DNA of 64,000 nucleotides from Whitmania pigra (GCA_021613335.1 JAJTWR010000090.1:80001-144000), one strand, 5' to 3'. Shown: positions 1 through 21,893, numbered from the stretch's first letter. Translations and numbers: made by a program. Notes: a model not told the origin generated them from the sequence alone.

Positions 1-778
1 GTTAAATCCTTGTTTATTGATAATTAATTATTAATTTTATTAACAATGAAAACGCCGACTTTCTCTTTCTAAATTGATGCTCACTCATTTGAGACAGGAA
101 AAAAGTGCATTTTAAGCTGACACAGCCGTCATTTTTGAGAAGAATTTAAGACGCTTCAAAATACTGATTCGTCTCAAATAGATCATCTAATCACATCCCA
201 TCAAATTGTTTCCTCACTCGAAATCTTGACTGAGACTCGGATTTGCAATCCATTTGTCACTCTAACGGCTAATCAAGAAGCACGCAATGCCTACTTTCCA
301 CGAACCATTCGTCTTCACATCGGGCATAATGCCGCTAGGCTTTTCCTGGAGAAGTTAAATGACGAGGGATGTCCTCTTTTTCCACGTGGAAAGTCAATTT
401 CAGGACAAACGCAGAACTGTTTGCTCGAACACGGAAATTTTTGCTCGGAGCTTTTTAAAATAAAATTCAAAAGCTCTCATCTCGTGTAGTCAGTTATTTT
501 CCTATTTTTTTTGTCATTTTCCAATATTCCGAATTCTTTATACGAAGGCAATTTATTTTCCCGACGGAAAAACATTTCCCGGAACCAAATTGACAAAGTA
601 ATTGTCTCCAGTTTGGCCGATAGCAAAATGTGGATCGTCTCGAGCCATGGGCCAAACGGGCACAAACGAAATGCGATCTCGAAAATCGAAAATATCGAAT
701 CTCAAGAGGCTGTTGTCTCTTTTGTTTATTCAGGTGTGCCAACGAAGAGTTTACATCTCTGATGATCTGACGGGCAAG
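1..778. other. Upstream region of the GPCR gene
   Basis: No separate gene is supported here. A good splice acceptor (pyrimidine-rich stretch then CAG at 731-733) lies 45 bases before the chosen GPCR start, so at least one 5' untranslated exon or intron probably occupies part of this stretch. The GPCR frame stays open upstream through this acceptor, with in-frame ATGs at 647 and 671. The short ORFs on both strands show no recognisable domain. Confidence 0.5.
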
Positions 779-2593
779 ATGAGCAATAAAACCTCCCACG
801 GATTCATTTCCACCCGACCCTACCCGTCGCCAACCTACCAGGGAGAGTCCAGCTTTCTCGATATCGAGGTCTTGGAGGGACTGCCTTTCTTACTGGACAG
901 GCTGAGCGACAGTCAAAAAGAGGCTCTCTTTAATGCCACCGAGCTGGACGAATCCATGCTTCTCCAGTTATCGTCGAAGTTTATCTTTTCGAATTCCTGT
1001 GAAGACGACGACGGTGGCAGTTTCGGCCGGACGCAGTTCGCCGCCCAGTCCTTCCAAAACGGAGTGCTGAACGAAGCCGCCGACCGCCGAAAGATTGCCG
1101 AGGCCCCGATAGAGTTGCAGATTCAGAAAGTCATCCTTCTCTACGTGCCCATAATAATCTACATAATCGGCGTCATAGGTAACTGTCTGTCCTTCTCAGT
1201 GCTGGTCAGACGCAGAATGAGGCGTGTCTCGACCTACAAGTACTTGGCAGTTTTGTCAGTCGTCGATACGATCGTCCTCACCCTTGGTCTTCTCCAGCTG
1301 TGGACAGGAGAAGTGACTGGAACTTCCATACGTAACTATTCGGATTTTTCCTGCAAGATCGTCAACGCTCTAGGCTACACTGTCAGCGACCTTTCCGTCT
1401 GGCTGATCATAGCCGTCACTGTCGAAAGGTTCATAGCCGTCTGCTACCCTCTGAGAGCGGCCACGACGTGCAGAAAGAAAACTGCCATAAAAGTCATAGG
1501 AGCCCTTCTCCTGGTCATGATTCTTATCAACATAAATTTCTTTTGGACGACTAAGATTCAGGTACATCTACCTTGCATTCATGCATTCAAAGCATTTGAG
1601 CGATCGTCATCAGCGTTAAGGTTCGGACGTTTTTAAATGCAGGTATACGAGACCAAAAGACCAGCCACTCTGGTACTGACGGAGAGCGGAGGTATAATCC
1701 AGTGCCCGACAAAATATTACACCCAGAAGCAGTGCACGGCGGCAGAGGGCTACGATTTCTTGGTCGAGAAGGTCTGGCCCTGGCTGGACGCCATAATCTA
1801 CTCGTTCCTGCCCTTCGTGATCATCATCGTCTTGAATTCACGCATAATAAGTAGAGTGATTTCGGCCAGACGCAAGAGATGCCGTATGACGACACAGGCC
1901 CCGTCGTCGTCGCTCAACAGGAACGATGTCGTAAAACTGCAGCCATCTCAAATGCTCCAGGTGCAGGAGGAAAAGTCGCCGAGAACGGCCCCGAATTCCT
2001 TCCTCACGAAGTACCACGACAACAGTTGTTGCGGTGGCGGCAGACACGAAATCTGGAAGAGAGACCGTCAGATCGGTACGCAGCAGTTCCAGACGCCGAC
2101 AGGGAGCGGAAACAGGCGCGAAGCCAGCGAGACGAATTTCATGCTCAGTCTCATGCTGCTGACAATCTCCTTTGCATTTCTGCTCATGACGCTGCCTATG
2201 AACATCATGCTCATCATCAACAATATCTTGAACACCAGCAAGGTCAGTACCAGCTTCAGCGGCGACCATAGGCTCTGGGCTCAGTACCAGCTGGCTTCGA
2301 CGATTACGGAGCTACTCATGTACCTCAATCACTCGACCAACTTCTTCCTTTACTGCGCCACGGGGCAGAAGTTTCGCATCGAGCTCAAGAGAATGCTGTC
2401 CGGTTGGAAGACTCATTCTTCCTGCAAGAGACTCTGCTGTCCGAAGTCTTGCTGCTCGGGGTCAGAAGGACATAGGCAGAGGGACAGACATCTCGAATGG
2501 TCCATCCAAAACCACAACGTCATGACGACCCACGACAAATCCCAGATGAACCAGACGATAATCATGAACATCGTCACCGGCACGGGCGCTTGA
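779..2593 (+). CDS. Rhodopsin-family (class A) peptide-type GPCR
   Basis: Two coding exons, 779-1561 and 1643-2593, joined in phase 0 across an 81-base GT-AG intron, give 577 aa. Seven hydrophobic segments are visible: TM1 about 118-143 with the GN motif, TM2 about 153-175 with Asp163, TM3 about 192-213 followed by ERF in place of DRY, TM4 about 235-257, TM5 with its proline, TM6 ending TLP, and TM7 with NHSTNFFLYC replacing NPxxY. Cys192 and a Cys in the second extracellular loop could form the usual disulfide. The N-terminus is about 115 aa, acidic, and has no obvious signal peptide. The third loop is long and Ser/Gln-rich, and the tail has a Cys cluster. The TM7 pattern resembles GPR139, daf-37 and other invertebrate neuropeptide receptors; the ligand is unknown. 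The start is uncertain because in-frame ATGs exist at 647 and 671. I chose 779 for its context after the likely acceptor at 733. Confidence 0.85.
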
Positions 2594-3361
2594 CTCGGCC
2601 CTTGGAACACTTAAAACTTTCGGAATACTTAGAAATTACAATTGTTTCGTGCAATAATTCGAATCAAATCGTGCAGCATCTTCTTAAATCGTTAGCTGTT
2701 TATTAGTAAACTTTTAAAAACAAAATCACAAAAAAAAACGTTACTATTAAGTGTGGGAATGCATCGGTGAATGACAACCAGACGAGTGTTAAAGAATGAA
2801 GTCTTGTAACGTTCGATCAGTGAAAACAGACATCAATAATTCAATGCAGTCTAGTCGGTTCTAACAGGCGATGATGACGCAGGACGAGAATGTTTTTGAA
2901 AGTTAGAATACTCTCTAGCAAGCTTTTCGGCCAAATGCAAAGCGATCAGTCCGAAATCGTACAAAACGTGCTAAACCTAAAGTCTAAAGTTGCAAACAAG
3001 GTGAAAAAGAACTCCGTCGTGAAGGACGATGTCGATATTGCTCTTCTTGATTGTTTGATATGCTTCCGTTCGTAGACGAGCCTCAATCTTTCACTAGTTC
3101 CAATATGTCGAGCTGTAAAGCAAAGAGGTTCAACGACTGCACTCGGATCGATCCGGAGTTAGCGTATAATAACTTTTAACTTGGAAATCTTAAACTGGCC
3201 TCTTAAATATAAAAAAAGTTTTAAAATTTAAAACGTCAAAGAGGAAAACTAAAAAGCAAAATCGTTCGGAGAATTTACGAGCGAAAAGCCAAGTTTAAGT
3301 AAACGTTAACGGATGGAAACAAAAAAGCTAAGGAAAAAAAAAAGGAAACAAAGTCAATAAA
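2594..3361. other. Convergent intergenic region between GPCR and Rogdi
   Basis: It contains the 3' flank of the plus-strand GPCR and the 3' flank of minus-strand Rogdi. A 61-codon ORF at 2890-3075 has no recognisable domain. An AATAAA on the plus strand (3355-3360) abuts the Rogdi stop. I see no other gene. Confidence 0.5.
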
Positions 3362-6300
3362 CTATCGAACGACCTTGTTCTTGAGCTGCTGACATTTCCA
3401 GAGGGAATAGACGAGGAGGTTGATGACGTCGTTCAACCACGGCACGATGCATTCCGTCTACAAACACGTAAACGCGCCCTTTCGTCAAGTTAATTTAACG
3501 ACCTCTTAAACGGACGTTAAACTTCACGGAAATAGGCGCAATTAATTTAACCGCCGTTCGAGTCGAGGTTTACGATCCGCGAAAGGTCGGGTAATAAGAC
3601 ATAACCCGGACCGAATAGTTTAAGAGAATCCTCAAGCCCAGCTGAGAGGAAGATGAGGTTTGGATTTGACTCAGGAGGAAAGGTACCAGGGTAACATCTG
3701 GGTACTGCTACGATTACTCAGAGATGAGATCTTGATTCCAACATCGACTATCACATCCATTCCAGTCCCAATTACAAACTTGAATGAACCGACAAATAGA
3801 TCCAACAAAATTCTCGGATCAGTCTCCATGGAATTCTTCATTCTATTAACTCAATCGATCTATCCATCCACCCATCCAAGTGTTCCTTCCAATGTCAGTG
3901 GAAATCATTTATCCAGATGACGAATGACCGGACCCGAGGCAATTAGACTTATCTGGCCCTCAATGAGGGAACACTTTTGTCCAGATAACAGAAGATTAAT
4001 TACCTCGCACTCCTGCTTGTCCCCATTAGGCCTAGTTATTATTGCATTGTGAATTATGTCTCTGGTGCAAAACATTCGAGCCTTTATGACTCCAACAAGA
4101 ATGGAAATATAATGTCAACTAGATCATCTACACCGGAAACAATACAAATTAATATGAATAATTATTAATATTATAAAATTATTTCATTGTTTAAAAAACA
4201 AAATTAAAATTTGAAATTAAAACAATAAGAGATAATAAACTTGACTTTTAACAACAAAAAATAATTTATCAATTATTATTGTAAAAATTCATAAATTATT
4301 CTAAAAATTCTTCATTATTATTCTAAAAATTCTTCATTATTCTAAAACCCATACAATAAACAGCAACAATTCATTCACATATATCATTCATATATCACAT
4401 AACAAGTACCTGATGCTTGTTGGCGATGTCAACCCAGCCGTTCTGGTTGGTACAAAGGTGATAGGTCGCCAGGGTCAACTTGCACCCCTGAACGTAAAAA
4501 CTGGCCACGACCTCGTTCGGGAGTGCAGGATTGAAGCACCTCTGATTGGAGGTCAATAATCGAATATTCGTAAACATCATTAATTATTAATGAGGTCGCA
4601 ATGGTTACGTTAGGAGTGTTGTGGGCGAGAGTTCGTCTGGCATTTTAATGCGAATATAATAATAATAATACTAACAGTCCATACCTACTTTTGTTATAAT
4701 AATTAATAATTTGATTATATTTATAATAACAACAACAATTATTATTATTAATATTAATTAATTGAGTCAAAATAAAATATAAAGTTATGATTATAGGAAT
4801 AATAAATTAAATTAAATTAATTATATAATATAATTTAATTAATATAATAATATAAATTAAATTAATTATATAATATAATTTAATTAATATAATAATATAA
4901 ATTAAATTAATTTAATTAAGGCAACATTTTAACCGAACAAATGCAACACATCCGACAATAAAAAAGATCGAAATAATTCTTAAAAACAATAACAACGGCA
5001 GCAACATTTGACGGGTTCTTCACAAGTTCTTCCAGGGTCCTTCTCTTTGGCAGCATCAGGCAGTCCTTGGCACTCTTGAGACAGTACATGACCTCTGCTA
5101 GGAACTGAAATTTCAATCAAAATGTCTGAAATATTTTTAATATTTTTGGCACAAGTTTGGCCATGAGCAACCTCATGACAAAAAATATCAAATCACTTAT
5201 TCGTTTTTTAATCCATCCATCTAGCCTTATACATTTATATTTGTATTAATATATTATTATTAATTATTATTATTATTATTATCAATATATCACATGACAT
5301 TCATGACAATTGAGAGCATGGACTTCAGAGGTTGAACCTTCAAGACTTCAAACCGTCTGAACTTCAAAACAAAGGTCGAGGTAAGAGAATGAAGACTCGA
5401 AAAGTGTTCGACCACTCACGTTCTGCACGAACCTCGATGACGGGACGATGCCTTCGACGTTCGATCCATTGACGTGACTCTCTGCTTCCTTTATCTGATT
5501 CAGACTGTCCTGGAGCTGAAGATGATTTTTTGAATAATTTTTGATGAACTGATTATTGAGGAACTGATAATTACTATGATTCATCAATGTATTGATAAAA
5601 AAAAAACTTATTAAATGAAATTTTATGAAATCTTATCTTTAAAATCGATTTGGTCACAAATCAATAGTCATTCTAAAAATGGATCACAATTTGGAACTTT
5701 CCTCGCTGGCAACCCTTGCAAAGTAGTTATTAAAAGATAAAAATAATAGTTAACAAACAATAATAATTAATAAATTAATGTAATTAACTAAAATGTTCAA
5801 AAGAAATTCAAGAAACAGGAAAGAAAGACAACATTTCCAAACTATTTTCATTGCTTGGTAAAAAAAACTGAATCAAATCAATTTTAAAGGTTGCTCTTTT
5901 AAGTTAAAGTTCATCAAAAAATGAACTGACATTAAATTTAAGTAAAAATTGATCCAAAAGATAAACTCTGAATATTTCACGCTAATGCTAATTGATGCTT
6001 TAAACGGAATAAAAAAAGAGACCGAAACATGCACGGCACACCAACAAAGCTTCCTAATCTCCTCTCGAGATCACCCCCCAGACTCTTATCGGAAATTGGC
6101 TTTTAAACCCGAAGGATCATCAATGATGCAGAAGAATTTCATGACTCGAATGAATGAATTCCATCGACGCGGACGTCGACCGATGCGAGTCGGGTATTTA
6201 TTCGAAATTTCTGGAAATTTTGGCTGAGTTTAATTTCAAATGCAAAAATAAAAGCCAGTAATAACGAAAGGAGGGATGCATTGAAGAATTTTAATGCTCT

Positions 6301-7234
6301 TAACAAAAGGGTTGCATTTGTCTAAACATTTTGAAATTATAGATTCACTTTGAAATTAACTTTGAACGTTCGAAACATCGCACGTCGCATCTCGGAAACA
6401 CAACCTGTTGCAGTCTCCAAGGTTTTTCGGGATAAATTCGAGACTGGTAGGACATGCCCTGGTTCTTGGGCAACTTTAGTACGATGTCCTTTGTGAAGAA
6501 TAAGAAAAAATAGATGAAATAAAAATACTACCCATGAACTTGTGAAGTATTCTTTGTTTTATGTTCTATCTGAATGTCAAATTAGTTTTAATGTGAAATA
6601 AATTCAAAGGTGAAAAACTGTCAAAATGAATTCCACGTTGTCAAAACGATTTCCACATTCCACTCACTGCTTCTTGGATAGAGTTGCCCATGATGGCCAC
6701 CATGCATTTGGCTGCATTGTTGTTGCTACGAATCATTAATGATTGTTAACTGATCAGAAGTAAATTATCAGACATTAAGCTGAAAAAAGATGATTATGTA
6801 GATAATGTTTGCATAATTACAGCAAAATAAGACTCCACTGTGATGAATGATTAAACAAGGCTTTTTTAAAGCTTACTTTGGATTGGTCAGTAAATATTTG
6901 CCTGTTTTTGTCTCTTTGTCTAAAAAATAATCCAAATGTAAAGTATTGCAATAGCATATCTTACTTATGCTTATGATCAGCATGGATGAGTCTCACTTGC
7001 ATCATTCTGTAGACCGAACAGTAGCACCAAGTTCTAAATAGTTGAAAATATCCAGTTAAAATGATTATTTTCATCGCAGTTTAAATGGGAGCAAATTGAT
7101 TTACGACCAGTTGCAAATAAAATGCTTTATCCTCAGATACACTCCTATTCAAAGTAATTACGAAACGGTACCGATATCATTGTTCTCAGGTCAGCCAAGA
7201 GATTCTGAAATTCTTGTTCCATAACCAGAATCAT
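3362..7234 (-). CDS. ROGDI: Rogdi-like leucine zipper protein (5' end uncertain)
   Basis: Nine minus-strand exons, in transcript order: 7243-7172, 7033-6997, 6919-6877, 6725-6668, 6488-6405, 5515-5420, 5104-5006, 4541-4410, 3457-3362. All junctions are phase-compatible. Rogdi hallmarks are recognisable: a KYLLTNP segment, DIVLKLPKNQG followed by PWRLQQ, an FLAEVMYCL helix, FNPALPNEVVASFYVQGCKL, and the C-terminal ECIVPWLNDVINLLVYSL with QQLKNK. From the ATG at 7234 the model gives about 235 aa, against about 287 in human, so roughly 50 N-terminal residues may be missing. A candidate upstream exon near 7640-7720 (minus) reads SWLSITDNPQVDKLI but does not join in phase. The C-terminus stops at TAG (3362-3364), a little short of the usual ISVF-type end. 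Rogdi associates with rabconnectin-3/RAVE complexes that assemble the V-ATPase and acts at synapses. The two 5'-most exons are less certain than the rest. Confidence 0.8.
4803..4915. repeat. A+T-only tandem repeat, ~45 bp unit, ~2.4 copies
   Basis: A 45-base unit made only of A and T and partly self-complementary repeats head to tail inside a Rogdi intron. It could extrude as a cruciform. No coding content. Confidence 0.75.
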
Positions 7235-7926
7235 GTCGCTGTGCTGAAAAATATTTCAAATAATTCAAATCTGATAAGATAATCAGCGATGGAAGAGGAC
7301 AAGAAATCAATCCTAGCGAGGATGCTTACCAAGGATCCATTTTCCAGCTGATCCATTGATGCCATAAAAGTTTTAAAAGTGGCATGCAAAAGAACACGGA
7401 AATATCGTTTTAAAATAATTAGTCTCCAAAGCCGAGACAGTTGCACAACATTGTTTTCAACGAGACGAATGCGCAGACATTGTACTTCGTAATGTAATTT
7501 AAAAATCAGGGCCTTATGTACGATAACCTTGGTTTTTAAAATTAAAACTAAATATGTCGCATGAATTGTCAACCATTTTAAAAATTGTTTAAATTATAAA
7601 TAGTAGTAATAATAAAAAAAAATTGTCATCGAAATAACTGTACCTAATGAGCTTATCCACCTGGGGGTTGTCTGTGATTGACAACCAGCTTTTGTTTTCA
7701 ATGATTTTTTTAAATTTCTTTTTGTGGCATTTCGCTTTTTTTAATTACAATCTCTTAGATTAGTGCACTTGGGAAAAAAAAGTTTATTCTTAAATCCAAA
7801 TCAGCTATTGATAGAATATAAAGTTATTCGTTATCGAGATATTATTTCGAAATTAAAGTTCGACAATTGTGCAGCTGTTAAAATTACGATAAAGTCATTT
7901 AATACCCAATAGTCGTAGTGAGGTAC

Positions 7927-8030
7927 CTAAAGAAATTATAAGGACCAAAGAAATTATAAAGACCAAAGAAATTATAAGGACCAAAGAAATTATAAGAACC
8001 AAAGAAATTATAAGGACTAAAGAAATTATT
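7927..8030. repeat. 18-bp tandem repeat (AAAGAAATTATAAGGACC-like)
   Basis: About six near-identical 18-base units run head to tail. Because 18 is a multiple of three, the minus strand shows an artefactual repeated NFFGPY-type ORF. Confidence 0.9.
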
Positions 8031-9949
8031 CATAATTACGAGGACCAGAATCGCATACCAGTCCAAAGATGCCATTCGACCCAAAGACAAACATAGGAAA
8101 TGCGGACAAATGGTTCCATGTTTGCTTTTACTTAAAAGACTCTAAAAAGCTTGGTTTATGTAGAAATTCTTGCCATCGACTAAGATTTGAACTCCTAACG
8201 GATACGCACCAAAGCACAAAAAAACTCAATGGCTGCCTAAAAGTCGTCCCATGTTTGCCTTTACTTAAGAGGATCCAAAAAGCATGTTTTATGATTGGAG
8301 ATGGAACTTTTAGAGCGAATGTCAAGTCACTTTTTTTCAAAAAATCGCTCGACTAGTTTCAGTTTTTTTTATTTGTTTTACCACAAAAGCTTATCCAATG
8401 GCAAATAGAACTAATTTTTATTAACTTATTTATTTGTTTATTTATTTTTTAATCTATCGGTCAATTAATCTTTAAGCCATTTCTATTGCTCCATTCTAAT
8501 AATACTTCTTAGGACAAATGTTTTGGTAATGAGTATTAATAGGTAACTGAACGTCACTGAATATTTGAAATTGGGTGGTTTACTGTTGAAGATCAATCAA
8601 TCGAGTAAAGTAGAGGCATATGATTAAACTTAGATTGCTAAGGACTTAGATTCCTAAAATCCTTTTAAAATTAAAATTTAAATTTAAAATTCAAGGGAAT
8701 CCTTGAATGGCTTAACGCTTAGATAAGCTAAAAGTCAAAGAATAAAAATAAATGTCAAATAGAACTGGAGTAACAAATGGCAAAAAGGTTCATCAACATT
8801 CATGAAGAAAGTTAACAAACTCCTTTTCTGTTGATTGACAACATTTCAATCATCTGTTGATTGACACCTTTTCAATCTTCTGTTAATTGACACCATTTCA
8901 ATCTTTGATTGATTGACACCATTTGGAATGGGATCTTCCATTTATTCCTCTAAAAATCCTAACGTACAACTAAAAACATAGAAGATGTCGAGACGCAGAC
9001 GATTCGGGAACAAGAGCGCCAAAAGCAATTTTGGGTGGACGAGATGCTTTCGATAAAAAATAAATTAAAATAAAAAATTAATTAATATCGAGTGCACATC
9101 ATTCTTAGAAATTTAATGAAACACTGTGCCAATATTTTATTGCTTTTCTGGACATAATAACTTTCTAATAAGTTAATTTAATCTTTGGTATAAATTAAGT
9201 AAAAATATTAACTAACAAAGCATCACAAACTTAATATTTAAACCACGACAAACGTCAAAAATGGCTAGTCGAGCAAAGGTAAAGCACTAACTGTAGAAGG
9301 AATAAGCTAATTTCTATTCAGCATCCGATTTCAGTGCATGACATTTCTATTAATTCTAATCGTAATAGGAAAATCCTTTCTAATTGATCGATTATTTAGA
9401 AAATATCCTTCTAGTAAATGAGCATTTTCTAATTAATTGATTAATTAATTAATTAATTAATCAAATGATCTAGTAATAATTAATCAATCTAAACAAGTAA
9501 ACAATCTAGACACAAAACAAAGACACACTTAATCTATCCGTTCGACGAACACTAATTGGAACTAAATGCGTTTGCTCACTCGTTTGATAGGCGAGCCTGA
9601 GCTGAAATAACCAAAGTTATGACGTCATAAGGGTGTAATCATCATTTCAAAGCAGAATCCTTCTCCTAGCCGAATGTTTAAAATAATTAAAAAAAAAAGA
9701 ATAATACAACAATATTATTTTTTTTAAAGAAAATAACAGATAAATAAATGTAAAGGCTGATGACGATGACGTAATAATCAGGTGTCAATCAGTTTAAGTA
9801 ACTTTAATCCTCAGGAGCAATAAACTCTGCCACGAAAACCTTAACTATTAAAGATGTGATCACATAATTAACTAATTAGACGTGGAAATTAAAATAATTA
9901 CATTTAATTACAACAATAATAAAGTTATTATGGCAATGGACGAGGTATA

Positions 9950-9951
9950 AT

Positions 9952-10036
<85 letters not shown>

Positions 10037-10058
10037 CAACAATAACAACAACAACAAC

Positions 10059-10149
<91 letters not shown>
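9950..10149. repeat. AAT microsatellite with AAC interruptions
   Basis: About 200 bases of (TAA)n, with a central patch of AAC triplets at about 10033-10060. It lies just downstream of the complexin stop codon, possibly in the 3' untranslated region. Confidence 0.95.
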
Positions 10150-10260
10150 GTTACTATAAAAAAAAAACAATTCTAATTCAATCAGATAATAGTGGCATCC
10201 AGCAATTTTTTAGGGGTCCACCACGGGCAATCCACTTGGGGGGTAGAGGGTTAAGGGGCT

Positions 10261-18921
<8,661 letters not shown>

Positions 18922-19616
18922 CTTGGAAATTCTCTTTGATTCTTCTGCGACAAAATGGCGATGACGAAGACTGAAATAATTTAAATTTTATATGTATATA
19001 TATATTATTTATTATAAATAATTTAAATCAAATAAAATGAATCCAAATAAATTTATCATATTTGGAATTATCATAGGTATGTTGAATGCATGCCTGTAGA
19101 AATGCGTTTAGATTCCTGCTTTTTAAAAAGTGCACCTGTCAAACTGAATTAAAAATATCATAATTATAATTACATACTTATATAATTATAAGTTATATAT
19201 GGATTACAGTAAGATACAATGCAATACACTACTAGTCAGTACTACACTGTACCGTAGGCAATTCATTGTAGTACAATACAATTCAGTATAGTGCAATACA
19301 GTACAGTACAATTCAGTACAATTCAGCAGAATTCTCCAACCGACACGATAAACTAAACGCCAATTCATCTGTCCGTCCAATGACGTGAACACGATAACAT
19401 GAAATAACATCGGATCGAATGCAACCATCTCCTAGGCATGTCTGTCTACAAAAAAAAAAATCATTCCTCCAGGCATGACTTCATGACTTTCTTCTCCATG
19501 TTTCATCTCATCGACTTTCAAATCCTGGCTTCCATTGTTTTCCATCAACGTGTCGAAGACTTGGAAAAGGTTGCATGCCTCTCCGAGGTGTCTCGCGTCA
19601 TTGCATCGCGACATTC

Positions 19617-19705
19617 TATTGCTTATTAATATGCAGCTGGCGATGTCCTATTGCTTATTAATATGCAGCTGGCGATGTCCTATTGCTTATTAATATGCAC
19701 CAGGT
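19617..19705. repeat. 32-bp tandem repeat, 2 full copies and 1 partial
   Basis: A mixed-composition unit (TATTGCTTATTAATATGCAG then CTGGCGATGTCC) occurs at 19617-19648 and 19649-19680, with a diverging third copy from 19681. The two full copies look identical, so the duplication is recent. Confidence 0.95.
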
Positions 19706-20609
19706 GATACTCCCAGTGATAGGATGAGTAATTTGTCGTGAATTATTTATTACGATGCCTTTTACAATTCACAAAGCCACGGGCTTATAGGAATAATGGA
19801 ATGTGATGACAACATTTGCTTGCATTGAATATTTGGTTCCGTCCAGGGCAGAAGATTAAAATTTTAAATATTTAAAAGTTGTAGTTGCAAGAAAAAGAAT
19901 TGCAAGATTTTAAATTTCTCTTTTATGATCAGTAGAAAGTTTAATCTGAACATTTTTGATGTTCCTGATGTCGTCTTTGAAAGAGAGATTTTCTAAGTTT
20001 TTCTAAGATTTTCTAAAACTGTTGGAACGAATTGATCACAAGCAATCCACATAATCAACTGAAATCAACTGATCCACACATTTTCTTTCCAAACAATCAA
20101 AGTTTTGTTTCCAGGAAGGAGTTTTGAAATTTTTTATCAAAAACAATTCTTGTTCGGCACTCGGTCAGTTGTTACTGACTGAGATGCTGTTGACCAGTTT
20201 AGAATTCCCTTCCAATATTCTCTCAGCGGTCATAAATTTCAAATCTTTTTTTTTATTTTGTAAAAACTCGAATGAACGCGAGAAGCCGTTTTGGTTTGTA
20301 CTGAAACGAAACACGAACTTTATGTAGGCTTTATTTTATTTTATTTTATTTTTTATAAAAAGGCAGTTGTTTATTTTTTTTTTGCGTTAGTTTGTTTCCG
20401 ACAAGAAAAATAAGTTTCTCTCTCAAAAATTGTGTTCTGTCCAGGCTCTCGGCCGACCGGTAAATTTATTGCCTGTTGCGACGGAAATGGAGGATCGATT
20501 GATCCGATGCTGCATTCCGCTCGGACAAACAACGAGTAAAAAACAACGGATTCGTAATGAGAGATGAATTACGTCAATTTTCAGATGTCTGTTTGGGTAG
20601 CTCTTTTAA

Positions 20610-20785
20610 CGATGTTTGGATGATTGTATGGGTGGCTGTTTGAGTGGCTGTATGGGTAGTTGTGTGGGTGGTTGTTTGGGTAGCTATGTGGGTAGTTGTT
20701 TGAGTGGCCGTATAGGTGGCTGTATGAGTGGCTGTGTGAGTAGTTTTTTGAGTGGCTGTATTGTTAGCTGTAGTTGTAGAGTGCC
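20610..20785. repeat. 12-bp minisatellite (GTGGCTGTATGG-like)
   Basis: About 14 degenerate 12-base units, G/T-rich on the plus strand. Both strands stay open because 12 is a multiple of three, giving Gly/Ser/Cys- or Thr/Ala-rich ORFs that I treat as artefacts. Confidence 0.9.
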
Positions 20786-21419
20786 TGTTTGGTTTCATTT
20801 GCTTCTCATCTCGAAAATGCCAATCCGAATAATCGTCTGCCCCCGAGCCGCCACATTTGCCACTAAGGCCTTGAAAAGTGAGTGAAACGAGGCTTTGGGA
20901 AAAATGGAAGAAAAGCATGAAATTTTAAAAGAATTGCAAGCGAAGAAAAGCATTTAGATCGAAGATTTATGACCTTTCTGGCCATTTGCAGAAATTGGTT
21001 TTGTACCATTTTGTAACATTTCTCGTGCAAAATGGTTTCTGCTTTGCAAGGCATCTGCCATTTTTATTTTAAATTGCAGAGGCATTTTGATAGTTATTTT
21101 TTGTGTTTTTCTTTTTATTTTTTTATTTGTTTAATAATTAATAATATCAATTCGTTATTAGCAAACGCTTTTTGAGGGGTAAGCATTTATGCTGAGTTTT
21201 GGCTGAAAAATATGGTGAATTTATTTCAAAGTTTATAGAAATTGTTATTAAAATAACTACTTAAAATATGATAATTTAATTATATTAATTTATTATTGTC
21301 ATTATTAAAGTTTTTCCGCTATTTCGGTCTTATTAAAATGTTCGCTCACCAGCATATAATCTCAATTTCATGTTCAAAACTTGAACAAAATTAGGTTTAA
21401 AATTTAAAATTCAAATAGA

Positions 21420-21680
21420 TCATTAACACATTAATAAGTTTTTATGACAAGATTACGTTGACGCATAATTAAACTATTATAACAAAATTACGTTGACACG
21501 TAATTGTATTATTATAACAAGATTAGCTTAACATATTAATTGTAATTGTATTATTATTATGGCAAGATTAAACTAACACATAGTATTAGTATTATAACAA
21601 GATTAGGTTAACATATGGTATTATTATTATAACAAGATTAGATTAACATATAATTACATTATTTTTATAACAAAATTAGG
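21420..21680. repeat. ~35-45 bp imperfect tandem repeat (ATTATAACAAGATTA core)
   Basis: About six diverged copies with the core TATTATAACAAGATTA. No coding potential. Confidence 0.75.
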
Positions 21681-21787
21681 TAATTAAACATTTTCTTTAA
21701 ACGAAATCTACAACGATGGCAACTCACAGGTAACGTTGTCGGAAATCTGCGAGGGACCCAAAGATACGGTGCTTGTAGAAGCTCTAT

Positions 21788-21893
21788 TCAATTCAGTTCA
21801 GTTCAGTTCTATTCAATTCAGTTCACTTCAGTTCAACTCAATTCAGTTCACTTCAGTTCAACTCAATTCAGTTCAGTTCAGTTCAGTTCAGTT
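21788..21893. repeat. TTCAG/TTCAA pentanucleotide repeat
   Basis: About 20 AGTTC-type pentamers in a degenerate tract. Confidence 0.85.

Larger units (their letters stand above)
7244..10260. other. Repeat-rich spacer between Rogdi and complexin
   Basis: It probably holds the missing Rogdi 5' exon(s) and the complexin 3' untranslated region. A minus-strand ATG near 8070 reading MASLD before a GT is a possible Rogdi first exon, too weak to call. Also present are an 18-bp tandem repeat (7927-8030), a perfect TGACGTCA at 9620-9627 and a 200-bp AAT microsatellite (9950-10149). The 95-codon ORF at 8069-8356 matches nothing I recognise. Confidence 0.45.

Noticed and set aside
3660..3920. 86-codon ORF in a Rogdi intron
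   Set aside because: Begins at TTG, has no family resemblance and lies within an intron of a well-supported gene.
8069..8356. 95-codon ORF on the plus strand
   Set aside because: No recognisable motif, antisense to an equally long ORF, and in a repeat-rich spacer.
20574..20918. Thr/Ala-rich and Gly/Cys-rich ORFs on opposite strands
   Set aside because: They result from a 12-bp minisatellite that keeps every frame open.
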